NCBI GenBank assembly: GCA_963845675.1
Contig: CAWJSX010000001.1
Span: 186,001-250,000, forward strand
Source of the DNA: CAWJMD01 sp963845675
GTDB lineage: Bacteria; Actinomycetota; Actinomycetes; Actinomycetales; CAWJMD01
Length of the DNA: 64,000 nucleotides
Reading direction: 5' to 3'
Shown: piece by piece, positions 1 to 8,700 of the stretch
Numbering within the stretch: the first letter of the stretch is position 1
Layout of the letters: each line of letters starts with the position of its first letter
Position numbers and translations under genes: made by a program
The notes under the pieces: model-generated
Seen by the model: only the letters and a program-made list of their open reading frames with translations
Told to the model about the DNA's origin: nothing
Databases searched by the model: none

Positions 1-446
1 ACGTGCACCCGCAGGTCGAGATGTCGGTGCTGCTCGTCGACGTGGACGCGATGTCCGCGCTGCACGTGCAGTGGATGGACGAGCCGGGCCCGACCGACGT
101 CCTCAGCTTCCCGATGGACGAGCTGAGGCCGGGTCGCGAGGGGGCGCCCAGCGACCCCGGACTGCTCGGTGACGTCGTGCTGTGCCCCGAGGTGGCTGCC
201 ACGCAGGCCAAGACCGCCGGCCACGCCACCGCCGAGGAGCTGCTGCTGCTGACGACGCACGGCATCCTCCACCTGCTCGGGTACGACCATGCCGAGCCGG
301 AGGATGAGAAGGAGATGTTCGAGCTGCAGCGACGTCTCCTGCTGACGTTCCTCTCCGGAGTCCCCGGCAACGCCGCGATCCCGTCGGGCACCAGGGCGAT
401 CGACCCGACCGTCGGGCCGGCCGCGCACGAGCCCGGGACAGGTTGA
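1..446 (+). CDS. ybeY: Endoribonuclease YbeY (rRNA maturation factor), 5' end cut by window
   Basis: The reading frame is open from the window edge (first full codon at base 3) to a TGA at 444-446; the true start lies upstream. The visible 147 residues hold the UPF0054 zinc signature HGILHLLGYDH, with three metal histidines at visible positions 86, 90 and 96 (H-x3-H-x5-H). YbeY is a metal-dependent single-strand endoribonuclease acting in 16S rRNA 3' processing and ribosome quality control in the cytoplasm. About 30 residues follow the zinc motif region as a Gly/Pro-rich tail of no known role. The stop overlaps the next start as TGATG, so translation is probably coupled to the CNNM gene and era, a common actinobacterial order. 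Confidence 0.95.
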   Translation, partial: VHPQVEMSVLLVDVDAMSALHVQWMDEPGPTDVLSFPMDELRPGREGAPSDPGLLGDVVLCPEVAATQAKTAGHATAEELLLLTTHGILHLLGYDHAEPEDEKEMFELQRRLLLTFLSGVPGNAAIPSGTRAIDPTVGPAAHEPGTG

Positions 447-1831
447 TGGCCGTCCCGTCCGCCCTGCTGGTGGTGCTCGGGGTCGTGCTCGTGGCCCTCG
501 CAGGGCTCTTCGCCGCCGCCGAGACCGCGATGGTGCGGGTGAGTCGCGTCGACGCGGCGAAGCGCAAGGCCGAGGGCCGGCGGGGGGCCGCCGCCCTGGT
601 GCGGGTCCTCGACGACCCCGCCCCCGTCGTCAACGTGACGATCTTCCTGCGCGTGGCCGCCGAGGCGGCTGCCGCCGTGTGCGTCGCCCTGGTGGTCGAC
701 ACCCAGGTGCAGCGCTGGTGGGTCGTGCTGCTGATCGCGACCGCGGTGATGGGTTCGCTGTCGTTCGTGCTCGTGGGGGTCAGCCCCCGCACGGTGGCCC
801 GCCAGCACCCGGAGCGCGTGGCGCTGCTGATGGCCCCCGTCCTCCGTGCGGTGACCACCTTCCTCGGCCCGATCGCGCGGCTGCTGGTCGTGATCGGCAA
901 CGCGGTCACGCCCGGGAAGGGGTACCGCGAAGGCCCCTTCGCCTCCGAGAGCGAGCTACGTGACCTCGTCGACCTGGCGACGGAGTCGGAGGTCATCGAG
1001 GCCATCGAGCGCAAGATGATCCACTCGGTGTTCGAGCTGGGCGACACGCTCGTCCGTGAGGTGATGGTGCCGCGCACCGACATGGTGACGGTCGAGTGCG
1101 GCACACCGCTGGAGAAGGCCATGCGCCTGTTCCTGAGGTCGGGCTTCTCCCGCATCCCCGTGACCGGCGACGGTGTGGACGACCCCCTGGGCGTGCTGTA
1201 CCTCAAGGACGTCGCCCGCCGGTTGCACTCCGACCACCCCGAGAACGCGACCCTCGTCGTCGAGCGGGCCATGCGGCCCCCGGTGTTCGTCCCCGAGAGC
1301 AAGCCCGTGGACGCCCTGCTGCGCGAGATGCAGGGGGAGTCGGCGCACGTGGCGCTCGTGGTGGACGAGTACGGCGGCATCGCCGGCCTCGTGACGATCG
1401 AGGACCTGGTCGAGGAGATCGTCGGAGAGATCGCCGACGAGTACGACCGCGGAGCCGCCACGGTCGAGAGCCTCGACGACGGCGTCTTCCGCGTCAGCGC
1501 CCGCCTGTCGATCGACGAGATGGCCGAGCTGTTCGGCGTCGAGATCGAGGAGGACGAGGTCGACTCCGTCGGGGGGCTGCTGGCCAAGACGCTGGGCAAG
1601 GTCCCGATCGCCGGCTCCGCCGCGAGGGTCGCCGGACTGGAGCTGACGGCCGAGCGCATGGAGGGGCGCCGCAACCGGATCGCGACCGTCCTGGTGACGC
1701 GTGAGCAGGAACCGACGACGAGGAGCGACGTGACGGACACCCGCGGGACCGGCGAGACCGAGGACGCGGACGGCGGCGCCGTGCCCGCGAAGCGTGACGA
1801 GCGGGCCGACGCCGGACCGGGTGCCGCGTGA
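446..1831 (+). CDS. CNNM/CorC family membrane protein (DUF21, tandem CBS, CorC_HlyC)
   Basis: The 461-residue protein has an N-terminal DUF21 membrane domain (about residues 1-190, several hydrophobic spans and the conserved AAAETAM segment). A pair of CBS domains follows (about 205-330), then a C-terminal CorC_HlyC domain (about 345-420), then a charged disordered tail. The family includes Mg2+/Co2+ transport proteins and proteins annotated as hemolysins; CBS pairs usually bind adenine nucleotides. ATG at 446 is chosen over the TTG at 443 because it gives a TGATG overlap with ybeY. The gene ends in a GTGA overlap with era. Metal transport is a family-level inference; the actual ion is unknown. 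Confidence 0.9.
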   Translation: MAVPSALLVVLGVVLVALAGLFAAAETAMVRVSRVDAAKRKAEGRRGAAALVRVLDDPAPVVNVTIFLRVAAEAAAAVCVALVVDTQVQRWWVVLLIATAVMGSLSFVLVGVSPRTVARQHPERVALLMAPVLRAVTTFLGPIARLLVVIGNAVTPGKGYREGPFASESELRDLVDLATESEVIEAIERKMIHSVFELGDTLVREVMVPRTDMVTVECGTPLEKAMRLFLRSGFSRIPVTGDGVDDPLGVLYLKDVARRLHSDHPENATLVVERAMRPPVFVPESKPVDALLREMQGESAHVALVVDEYGGIAGLVTIEDLVEEIVGEIADEYDRGAATVESLDDGVFRVSARLSIDEMAELFGVEIEEDEVDSVGGLLAKTLGKVPIAGSAARVAGLELTAERMEGRRNRIATVLVTREQEPTTRSDVTDTRGTGETEDADGGAVPAKRDERADAGPGAA

Positions 1832-2733
1832 GCCACCGCTCCGGGTTCGCCGCACTGGTCGGACGACCCAACGCAGGCAAGTCCACGCTCACCAACGCCC
1901 TGGTGGGCGAGAAGGTCGCGATCACCTCGAGCCGTCCGCAGACGACGCGGCACACGATCCGCGGGATCGTGCACCGTCCGGACGCCCAGCTCGTGCTCGT
2001 CGACACCCCGGGCCTCCACCGCCCGAGAACCCTTCTGGGGCAACGGCTCAACGACCTCGTCGCCGAGGCCCTGTCCGAGGTCGACCTGATCGGCTTCTGC
2101 CTGCCGTCCGACGAGAAGGTGGGGCCGGGCGACCGGTTCATCGCCGAGAAGCTCGCCGTGGCGGCAGAGGGGAAGCGCCCGCCGAAGGTCGTGGCGATCG
2201 CGACGAAGGCCGACCTCGTCAAGCCGGACCGTCTCGCCGAGCACCTGGTGGCGATCACGGCCCTGGGGGACTGGGCCGACGTCGTGCCGGTGTCGGCGAC
2301 GGGCGGCTACCAGGTCGACACGCTGCTGCAGGTGCTGCTGGGGCTGCTGCCCGAGGGGCCGGTGATGTACCCGGAGGGCGACCTCACCGACGAGCCGGAG
2401 GCCGTCATGATCGGCGAGCTCGTGCGCGAGGCCGCGCTCGAGGGGCTGGGCGACGAGCTGCCGCACTCGCTGGCGGTCGTCGTCGAGGAGATGCTGCCGC
2501 GCGAGGGTCGCGACGACGGCATGCTCGACGTGCGCGTGAACCTGTTCGTGGAGCGCCCGTCGCAGAAGGGGATCGTGATCGGCAAGCAGGGCGCGCGCCT
2601 GCGCGAGATCGGCACGAGCTCCCGGCCGGCGATCGAGCGGCTGCTCGGGGTCAAGGTCTACCTCGACCTGCACGTGAAGGTCGCCAAGGAGTGGCAGCGC
2701 GACCCGAAGCAGCTGCGCCGTCTCGGGTTCTGA
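1828..2733 (+). CDS. era: GTPase Era
   Basis: This 301-residue GTPase binds the 3' end of 16S rRNA and acts in 30S assembly. The P-loop GRPNAGKS lies at residues 12-19 and the G3 motif DTPG at 59-62. The G4 position reads TKAD in place of the usual NKxD. A C-terminal KH RNA-binding domain (about 205-290) has the conserved GKQGARLREIG loop. GTG at 1828 overlaps the upstream stop as GTGA. Grouping with ybeY fits a shared role in 16S rRNA maturation. Length and domain order are normal for the family. Confidence 0.97.
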   Translation: MSHRSGFAALVGRPNAGKSTLTNALVGEKVAITSSRPQTTRHTIRGIVHRPDAQLVLVDTPGLHRPRTLLGQRLNDLVAEALSEVDLIGFCLPSDEKVGPGDRFIAEKLAVAAEGKRPPKVVAIATKADLVKPDRLAEHLVAITALGDWADVVPVSATGGYQVDTLLQVLLGLLPEGPVMYPEGDLTDEPEAVMIGELVREAALEGLGDELPHSLAVVVEEMLPREGRDDGMLDVRVNLFVERPSQKGIVIGKQGARLREIGTSSRPAIERLLGVKVYLDLHVKVAKEWQRDPKQLRRLGF

Positions 2734-2797
2734 GAGCCATGCCTCCCGGAACGACGCGACCGGGCATACGCCCGGGCACCGCCCGTAGACTCCACGC

Positions 2798-3829
2798 ATG
2801 CGCGTAGGAGTCTTCGGTGCCACCGGTCAGGTCGGCGGGGTCATGCGCACGCTCCTGGCGGAGCGTGCGTTCCCGCTGGACGAGATCCGCTACTTCGCCT
2901 CTGCCCGTTCGGCGGGGACGACGCTGCCGTGGTTGGACGGTGACGTCACCGTCGAGGACTCCGCCACGGCGGACCTGAGCGGGCTCGACATCGCCCTCTT
3001 CTCGAACGGCAAGACCGCGTCGCTCGACCTGGCGCCCACGGTGGCGGCCCACGGCGCGGTCGTGGTCGACAACTCGAGCGGTTGGCGCATGCACCCCGAC
3101 GTGCCGCTCGTGGTCAGCGAGGTGAACCCGGGCGACCTGGACGACCTGCCGCTCGGCATCGTCGCCAACCCGAACTGCACGACGATGGCGGCGATGCCCG
3201 TCCTCAAGCCGCTGCACGACGAGGCGGGGCTGACCCGGCTCACGGTCGCGACCTACCAGGCGGTCTCGGGCACGGGCGGCAAGGGAGTCGCCGAGCTCGA
3301 CACGCAGGTGCGCAAGGTGGCCGACTCCGCGTCGGCGCTCGCGTTCCACGGCTCGGCCGTCGACTTCCCCGAACCGCAGGCGTACGTCGAGCCGATCGCG
3401 TTCAACGTGCTGCCCCTGGCCGGCTCCGTCGTCGACGACGGGAGCGGCGAGACGGACGAGGAGCAGAAGCTCCGCAACGAGAGCCGCAAGATCCTCCACC
3501 TGCCGGACCTGCTGGTCTCCGGCACGTGCGTGCGCGTCCCGGTCTTCACCGGTCACAGCCTCGCGATCCACGCCGAGTTCGCCCGCCCCCTCGACCCCCA
3601 CCGGGCGACGGAGCTGCTGGAGAAGGCGCCGGGCGTCGTGCTGGACGCCGTCCCCACGCCCCTGAAGGCCGCCGGGATCGACCCCAGCATCGTCGGGCGC
3701 GTCCGCGCCGACCAGGGCGTGCCGGGAGGCCGGGGCCTGGTGCTGTTCGTGTCGAGCGACAACCTGCGCAAGGGCGCGGCGCTCAACGCCGTGCAGATCG
3801 CGGAGGAGCTCGTCCGGCGTCGAGGGTGA
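2798..3829 (+). CDS. asd: Aspartate-semialdehyde dehydrogenase
   Basis: The enzyme reduces aspartyl phosphate to aspartate semialdehyde with NADPH, feeding lysine, threonine, methionine and diaminopimelate synthesis. The 343-residue protein has the nucleotide loop GATGQVG at 7-13. The catalytic cysteine is C127 in NPNCTTM, and the catalytic histidine lies in the GHSLAIH segment. The ATG has no good ribosome binding site. A -10-like TAGACT (2786-2791) sits six bases before it, so the mRNA may begin at the start codon. No lysC (aspartokinase) is adjacent, unlike in many actinobacteria. Confidence 0.96.
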   Translation: MRVGVFGATGQVGGVMRTLLAERAFPLDEIRYFASARSAGTTLPWLDGDVTVEDSATADLSGLDIALFSNGKTASLDLAPTVAAHGAVVVDNSSGWRMHPDVPLVVSEVNPGDLDDLPLGIVANPNCTTMAAMPVLKPLHDEAGLTRLTVATYQAVSGTGGKGVAELDTQVRKVADSASALAFHGSAVDFPEPQAYVEPIAFNVLPLAGSVVDDGSGETDEEQKLRNESRKILHLPDLLVSGTCVRVPVFTGHSLAIHAEFARPLDPHRATELLEKAPGVVLDAVPTPLKAAGIDPSIVGRVRADQGVPGGRGLVLFVSSDNLRKGAALNAVQIAEELVRRRG

Positions 3830-3950
3830 ACCACGCCCGCCCCGACCGGGAGGACCAGGGTCGTCTCAGGGACTCACCGGATGGTGCGGGCAGCGTGGTC
3901 AGGGGATCGTGGGTGGCGGTACGCAGTCCACGAACAGGAGATGAACCACG

Positions 3951-4184
3951 ATGAGCAGGATCCACGAGAGCATGGGCCGACAGGGCCTCTACCGCCCCCG
4001 CGACGAGCGCGTGATCGCCGGCGTCTTCTCGGGTCTCGGGCGCCGCTTCGGGCTGAACCCCTGGCCGGCGCGCCTCGTCTTCACGCTGCTTCTCCTCATC
4101 GTCCCCGGCAGCCAGCTGCTGCTGTACCCGCTGCTGTGGGTGCTGATGCCGAACGAGGAGTCGGTGTCCGGGCACGTGCGGTGA
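3951..4184 (+). CDS. PspC domain membrane protein
   Basis: This 77-residue protein is essentially a single PspC domain. A basic N-terminal half (LYRPRDERVIAGVFSGLG) carries the family GV.xGLG turn. A hydrophobic span follows at about residues 43-66 and ends in the typical LLWVLMPNE. PspC proteins are inner-membrane parts of phage-shock-type envelope stress systems, and short standalone copies are frequent in actinobacteria. An AGGAG lies upstream of the ATG. The gene stands alone, with no pspA nearby, so its specific role cannot be read from context. Confidence 0.88.
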   Translation: MSRIHESMGRQGLYRPRDERVIAGVFSGLGRRFGLNPWPARLVFTLLLLIVPGSQLLLYPLLWVLMPNEESVSGHVR

Positions 4185-4221
4185 GGGCTGCTCCCGGATC
4201 GTGGGACGAGTGACCGGCCCG

Positions 4222-4260
4222 TGGACGGACGCGACGGTCGCGTCTAGGGTGGGTTCCGTG
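4222..4260 (+). promoter_or_regulatory. leuA promoter, apparently leaderless for the leader peptide
   Basis: A -35-like TGGACG (4222-4227) is separated by 17 bp from a -10-like TAGGGT (4245-4250). Seven bases later comes the GTG of the leader peptide (4258). The transcript would start at or next to that GTG, as in many actinobacterial leaderless mRNAs. The boxes are read directly; the start site is inferred. Confidence 0.6.
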
Positions 4261-4302
4261 CGCGCGAGCCTCCTCCTCGGCCGCCGCGGCGAGGGTCTGT
4301 AA
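4258..4302 (+). CDS. leuA leader peptide with three consecutive Leu codons
   Basis: A 14-codon frame reads MRASLLLGRRGEGL and stops at TAA (4300-4302). It has three successive CTC leucine codons (4270-4278) and a fourth, CTG, just before the stop. It lies 72 bases upstream of leuA and immediately behind a -10-like box. Leucine codon runs before leuA are the hallmark of leucine-sensing attenuators, which have been described upstream of actinobacterial leuA. Slow decoding of the CTC run under leucine shortage should alter the downstream RNA folds. Confidence 0.75.
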   Translation: MRASLLLGRRGEGL

Positions 4303-4326
4303 CCAGACCGGTTCCCCCGCCGCGGT
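4284..4326 (+). promoter_or_regulatory. leuA attenuator: mutually exclusive hairpins
   Basis: Two overlapping folds can be read. A short perfect hairpin pairs GGTCTG (4294-4299) with CAGACC (4304-4309) and puts the leader stop codon in its TAAC loop. A longer fold pairs CCGCGGCG (4284-4291) with CGCCGCGG (4318-4325). It can extend through GGG (4293-4295) with CCC (4315-4317) around one bulged A. The two share bases, so a ribosome on the Leu codons or at the stop would select between them. No U-run follows, so control may act on translation as well as termination. Confidence 0.6.
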
Positions 4327-4374
4327 GTCGTTCTCCGCCGCCGGTCGCCCCGCTCCCTCGAGAGGCATCGCCAG

Positions 4375-6177
4375 ATGACCGGCCAGCCCGATGTCCGCAG
4401 CACCACCACCATGTCGTCGCCCAGCACGCGCTGGCGGACGGCCGCCCAGCAGCCGACCGGGATGCCGGTGCACAAGTACCGGCCGTACCTCGACCAGTTC
4501 CGCGTCGACCTGCCCGACCGCACGTGGCCCGACCGCGTCATCACCGAGGCGCCGCGCTGGTGCGCGGTCGACCTGCGCGACGGCAACCAGGCGCTGATCG
4601 ACCCGATGAACCCGGCGCGCAAGCTGGCCATGTTCCAGCTGCTCGTGCGGATGGGCTACAAGGAGATCGAGGTCGGCTTCCCGTCGGCGAGCGAGACCGA
4701 CTTCGCGTTCGTCCGACAGCTCGTCGAGGGCGACCTCATCCCGGACGACGTGCGCATCCAGGTGCTGACCCAGTGCCGGGAGCACCTGATCGAGCGCACG
4801 TTCGAGTCGATCAGGGGTGCCGACCAGGCGATCGTGCACTTCTACAACTCCACGTCGGCCCTGCAGCGTCGTGTGGTGTTCGGCCTCGACCGCGACGGCA
4901 TCACCGACATCGCCACCCAGGGTGCGCGCCTGGCCATGAAGTACGCCGAGGCCATCACCCCGCAGACCGAGGTCTACTGGGAGTACAGCCCGGAGTCCTA
5001 CACGGGCACCGAGCTGGAGTACGCCGTCGAGGTCTGCGGCAAGGTCACGGAGGTCATCGACCCGACTCCCGAGCGCCCGCTGATCGTCAACCTGCCCGCC
5101 ACGGTCGAGATGGCCACGCCGAACGTCTACGCCGACTCGATCGAATGGATGCACCGCAACCTCGACCGGCGTGACTCGCTCGTGCTGAGCCTGCACCCGC
5201 ACAACGACAGGGGCACCGGCGTCGCAGCGGCCGAGCTGGGCTACCAGGCCGGTGCCGACCGCATCGAGGGCTGCCTGTTCGGCAACGGGGAGCGCACCGG
5301 CAACGTGTGCCTGGTGACGCTGGGGCTCAACCTGTTCAGCCAGGGGATCGACCCCCAGATCGACTTCTCCGACATCGACGAGGTTCGCCGCACCGTCGAG
5401 TACTGCAACCAGCTGCGTGTGCCGGAGCGGCACCCGTACGGCGGCGACCTCGTCTACACCGCCTTCAGCGGGTCGCACCAGGACGCGATCAAGAAGGGCT
5501 TCGACCACCTGCGCGCCGACGCGGACGCGGCGGGCGCCGACGTGGACCAGATCGAGTGGGCCGTGCCGTACCTGCCGATCGACCCGCGCGACGTTGGCCG
5601 CACGTACGAGGCCGTCATCCGGGTGAACTCGCAGTCCGGCAAGGGCGGCGTGGCGTACCTGATGAAGTCCGAGCACCACCTCGACCTGCCGCGTCGGCTG
5701 CAGATCGAGTTCAGCCAGGTCGTGCAGCGCCGCACAGACACCGCGGGCGGCGAGGTGTCGGCGGAGCAGCTGTGGCAGGTGTTCGCCGACGAGTACCTCC
5801 CGACCACGGACACGGCGAAGGCCGGCGAGGCGTGGGGCCGGATCGCGCTCAAGGGCACGCGGTCCGACAGCGAGGTCGACGGGGCCGACCGGCTCAGCGT
5901 CGACCTGCTCGACGCAGGAGCCGCCCGCACGCTGCAAGGCATCGGCAACGGGCCGATCGCCGCCTTCGTCAGCGCGCTCGAGGGGGTCGACGTGCAGGTC
6001 CGCGTCCTCGACTACGCGGAGCACGCGATGGGGGCGGGCGGAGACGCCACCGCCGCGGCCTTCGTCGAGTGCGAGATCGGCGACCGTGTCCTGTGGGGTG
6101 TCGGCATCGACCCGAACATCGTCACGGCGTCGCTGCAGGCGGTCGTGTCGGCGGTGAACAGGTCCGAACGGGGCTGA
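4375..6177 (+). CDS. leuA: 2-isopropylmalate synthase
   Basis: The enzyme condenses acetyl-CoA with 2-oxoisovalerate, the committed step to leucine. The 600-residue protein is the long actinobacterial LeuA form: a catalytic TIM barrel (about 45-400), then a C-terminal regulatory domain (about 460-600) that binds leucine for feedback inhibition. Visible catalytic elements are DLRDGNQAL with its active-site Arg and Asp, and the metal-binding HPHNDRGTG. ATG 4375 is the first in-frame start and gives the usual N-terminal extension. Expression is probably set by the leader peptide and hairpins just upstream. Confidence 0.97.
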   Translation: MTGQPDVRSTTTMSSPSTRWRTAAQQPTGMPVHKYRPYLDQFRVDLPDRTWPDRVITEAPRWCAVDLRDGNQALIDPMNPARKLAMFQLLVRMGYKEIEVGFPSASETDFAFVRQLVEGDLIPDDVRIQVLTQCREHLIERTFESIRGADQAIVHFYNSTSALQRRVVFGLDRDGITDIATQGARLAMKYAEAITPQTEVYWEYSPESYTGTELEYAVEVCGKVTEVIDPTPERPLIVNLPATVEMATPNVYADSIEWMHRNLDRRDSLVLSLHPHNDRGTGVAAAELGYQAGADRIEGCLFGNGERTGNVCLVTLGLNLFSQGIDPQIDFSDIDEVRRTVEYCNQLRVPERHPYGGDLVYTAFSGSHQDAIKKGFDHLRADADAAGADVDQIEWAVPYLPIDPRDVGRTYEAVIRVNSQSGKGGVAYLMKSEHHLDLPRRLQIEFSQVVQRRTDTAGGEVSAEQLWQVFADEYLPTTDTAKAGEAWGRIALKGTRSDSEVDGADRLSVDLLDAGAARTLQGIGNGPIAAFVSALEGVDVQVRVLDYAEHAMGAGGDATAAAFVECEIGDRVLWGVGIDPNIVTASLQAVVSAVNRSERG

Positions 6178-6188
6178 CTGTGGCGTTC

Positions 6189-6215
6189 GACACGAAACCG
6201 GACGCGGTTCGTGTC
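6189..6215 (+). terminator. Hairpin after leuA
   Basis: GACACGAAACCG (6189-6200) pairs with CGGTTCGTGTC (6205-6215) across a GACG loop, with one bulged A. It starts 12 bases after the leuA stop. There is no clear T-run after it, as is common for actinobacterial terminators. Confidence 0.6.
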
Positions 6216-6323
6216 ACACTCTCCCTCGCGCGTACGGGGGCCTGTGCGTCACGGGGGTGAGGGTCCCAGGGCGAGGAACGGAGCTCGGGTCCGGCCTGCC
6301 ATGACATCGGGGAGCTGGGAGCC

Positions 6324-7889
6324 GTGGAGCTGAGCAGAGAGCTGGTGCCGACGTCCGAGTTCGGCCCGTTCGACCTCCTCAGCGACTGGGCTCACGGGAA
6401 GTACCTGGCGGGCTTCCACGACGTCGCCGTCCACGACGCCCGCTGCGCGCTGGCGGTGGTCGGGCTCACCGACGACACGACGACCGTGCTGTACCTGCAC
6501 TACACGATCGGCGTCGCTCTCCACGAGCTGGGACGGCCCGCCGAGTCGGCGGTCAACGCGCAGGTGCTGCTGTCGCGCATCGACCCGGAGACCCAGCCCT
6601 ACTGGCGCGCCAAGGCGCTCTCCCTGCTCGCGGAGGCATGGCTGCGCGAGGGCGAGATGAGCCGGGCGATGGACGCCGTCGCCGAGGGGAGCGCCGTGCT
6701 CGCCGCCAACCCGTCCACGGCGTACAACCACATGTCCGCGAGCATGGCGGTCTCCCTCGCGCTGCGCGCGATGTACCTGTACGAGGAGGCGGAGCGCCTC
6801 CTGATGTCGTCGGTGCGGGGCGAGGACCTGTACGCGGACCTGCTCGTGCTCGACGAGGCCACCCAGCTGCTCCTGTACTGGGGCGCGACCTACGACCTGC
6901 TCGGGCGCGGGGACGAGGCTCGTGAGCTGTACGTGCGGGCCGGGTCCCTGATCTGCCGCGTGCAGCCGCTGGCCGCGTCGCAGGGCGAGGTCGTGCTCGG
7001 GCTGAGGGCGCGCGTCTACGAGGCGTTCGTGCACGAGCGCCTCGGGGAGCCGGGCCTGGCGGAGCGCCGGCTGCGCGCCGCGCTGGTGGAGTACGAGGTG
7101 CGCGACCAGCTGAGCGACGGCCACATCGCGCGCATCACGCTCGCCCGCGTGATGAGCCAGCGCGGGGAGTTCGTCGACGCCCGTGAGCACCTCAGGGTCG
7201 CCCGCCAGTCGGCGGCACAGGCCAGCCGCGACGTGTGGGCGGCCACCGCCCTGGTCGCGGAGGTCGACGTCGACGAGCTCGAGTACGGCAAGCATCCCGG
7301 GCTGGGCCGCATGCGGGCCCTGTCGCAGGAGGTGATGGCCCGGATGGTCGGGGACCGGTCGAGCCGGTTCTCCGACATCCAGGCCCGCAACAAGGTGCGC
7401 GAGCTGATCGCCGAGACCGAGCGGATGGGTCAGCAGGTGCGTGAGGACCCGCTGACCGGTCTCGGGAACCGCCGACGGCTCGTCGAGTACGTGGCGCGCG
7501 CCTCCGGCGTCGTGTCCGCGATCTTCGTCGACATCGACCGCTTCAAGTGGGTCAACGACCACTTCGGACACGAGGTGGGTGACCGCGTGCTCACCTCGAT
7601 CGCGGGCATGCTGCTGATGCACTGCCGCGCCGGCGACGTCATCGTGCGCTACGGCGGCGACGAGTTCGTCGTGCTCGTCGAGGGGGACCCGATGGCTGCC
7701 ACCGCGGTGGCGGACCGCCTCCACCTCGCGATCCGGGAGTACGACTGGGACCGGATCGCGGAGGGTCTCGCGGTCACGGCGTCGATCGGTGTCGCCACGT
7801 CGCTCGCAGCGGAGACCGTCCTGGCGTCGGCCGACCAGGCGCTCTACAGCGCCAAGCGCCAGGGTCGGGACCAGGTCGTCTCGGCCTGA
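6324..7889 (+). CDS. Diguanylate cyclase with TPR-like N-terminal domain
   Basis: The C-terminal 160 residues form a GGDEF domain that makes cyclic di-GMP from two GTP. The active site GGDEF is at 444-448. The product-inhibition I-site RAGD (435-438) lies five residues before it, so feedback control is expected. The domain opens with the usual DPLTGLGNRR. The first 340 or so residues are helical with repeated Ala/Leu/Glu-rich pairs resembling TPR repeats. No membrane span or signal peptide is visible, so the enzyme is probably cytoplasmic and senses through protein contact. GTG 6324 follows GGGGAGCTGGGAG, a good ribosome site. The input signal is unknown. Confidence 0.9.
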   Translation: MELSRELVPTSEFGPFDLLSDWAHGKYLAGFHDVAVHDARCALAVVGLTDDTTTVLYLHYTIGVALHELGRPAESAVNAQVLLSRIDPETQPYWRAKALSLLAEAWLREGEMSRAMDAVAEGSAVLAANPSTAYNHMSASMAVSLALRAMYLYEEAERLLMSSVRGEDLYADLLVLDEATQLLLYWGATYDLLGRGDEARELYVRAGSLICRVQPLAASQGEVVLGLRARVYEAFVHERLGEPGLAERRLRAALVEYEVRDQLSDGHIARITLARVMSQRGEFVDAREHLRVARQSAAQASRDVWAATALVAEVDVDELEYGKHPGLGRMRALSQEVMARMVGDRSSRFSDIQARNKVRELIAETERMGQQVREDPLTGLGNRRRLVEYVARASGVVSAIFVDIDRFKWVNDHFGHEVGDRVLTSIAGMLLMHCRAGDVIVRYGGDEFVVLVEGDPMAATAVADRLHLAIREYDWDRIAEGLAVTASIGVATSLAAETVLASADQALYSAKRQGRDQVVSA

Positions 7890-7968
7890 CGTCCCGCGCT
7901 CTGCGAAGGTTCTCCGGCCACGGAGTGGTGCGGACCGTCCCCCTCACGCGGGCGGGCACAATGGACGG

Positions 7969-8700
7969 GTGACCCTGACCCGCGACGAGGCCGTCGTGCT
8001 GCGCACCCAGAAGCTGGGTGAGGCCGACCGGATCGTCACGCTGCTGACGCGTCAGCAGGGTCGGGTGCGCGCCGTGGCGAAGGGGGTGCGGCGCACCTCG
8101 AGCCGATTCGGTGCCCGTCTCGAGCCGTTCATGTACGTGGACGTGCAGTTGTGGACCGGCCGCTCCCTCGACATCGTCACGCAGGCCGACACCCTCAGCG
8201 CCTACGGCCAGCACATCGCGACCGACTACCCGCGGTACACCGCGGGCACCGCGATGCTCGAGACCGCCGAGCGCCTCACCGAGAACGAGCGCGAGCCGGC
8301 GACCCAGCAGTTCCTGCTGCTCGTCGGCGGCCTGCGCACCCTGGCCGAGGGGTCGCACGACCCGGCGCTGGTCCTCGACGCCTTCCTGCTGCGGTCGCTG
8401 GCCGTCGCGGGCTGGGCCGCCTCGTTCGACGACTGCGCCCGCTGCGGAGCCCCGGGACCGCACCGCGCCTTCGCGGTCGCGATGGGTGGGACGGTCTGCT
8501 CGCAGTGCCGGCCGCCGGGGGCCGCCGCGCCGGCAGCGACCACGCTCCAGCTGCTCGGGGCACTGCTCACCGGTGACTGGTCGGTCGCCGACGCCGCGGA
8601 CCAGCGGACCCGCCGCGAGGCCAGCGGTCTCGTCGCGGCCTACCTGCACTGGCACCTGGAGCGCGGGGTGCGCTCGCTGCGGATGGTCGAGCGGCTGTGA
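7969..8700 (+). CDS. recO: DNA repair protein RecO
   Basis: RecO loads RecA onto single-stranded DNA in the RecFOR recombination pathway and anneals strands. The 243-residue protein has the N-terminal OB-fold start (VLRTQKLGEADRIVTLLT) and a C-terminal helical part with four zinc-type cysteines (CARCG and, 16 residues on, CSQC). GTG 7969 is chosen over upstream starts because similarity to the family begins there. A -10-like CACAAT (7957-7962) ends six bases before it. The gene ends in a GTGA overlap with uppS. Confidence 0.93.
   Translation: MTLTRDEAVVLRTQKLGEADRIVTLLTRQQGRVRAVAKGVRRTSSRFGARLEPFMYVDVQLWTGRSLDIVTQADTLSAYGQHIATDYPRYTAGTAMLETAERLTENEREPATQQFLLLVGGLRTLAEGSHDPALVLDAFLLRSLAVAGWAASFDDCARCGAPGPHRAFAVAMGGTVCSQCRPPGAAAPAATTLQLLGALLTGDWSVADAADQRTRREASGLVAAYLHWHLERGVRSLRMVERL

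Noticed and set aside
4396..6024. A long minus-strand frame (642 codons, from 4096) opposite leuA
   Set aside because: Antisense to well-conserved leuA, with no recognisable motifs.
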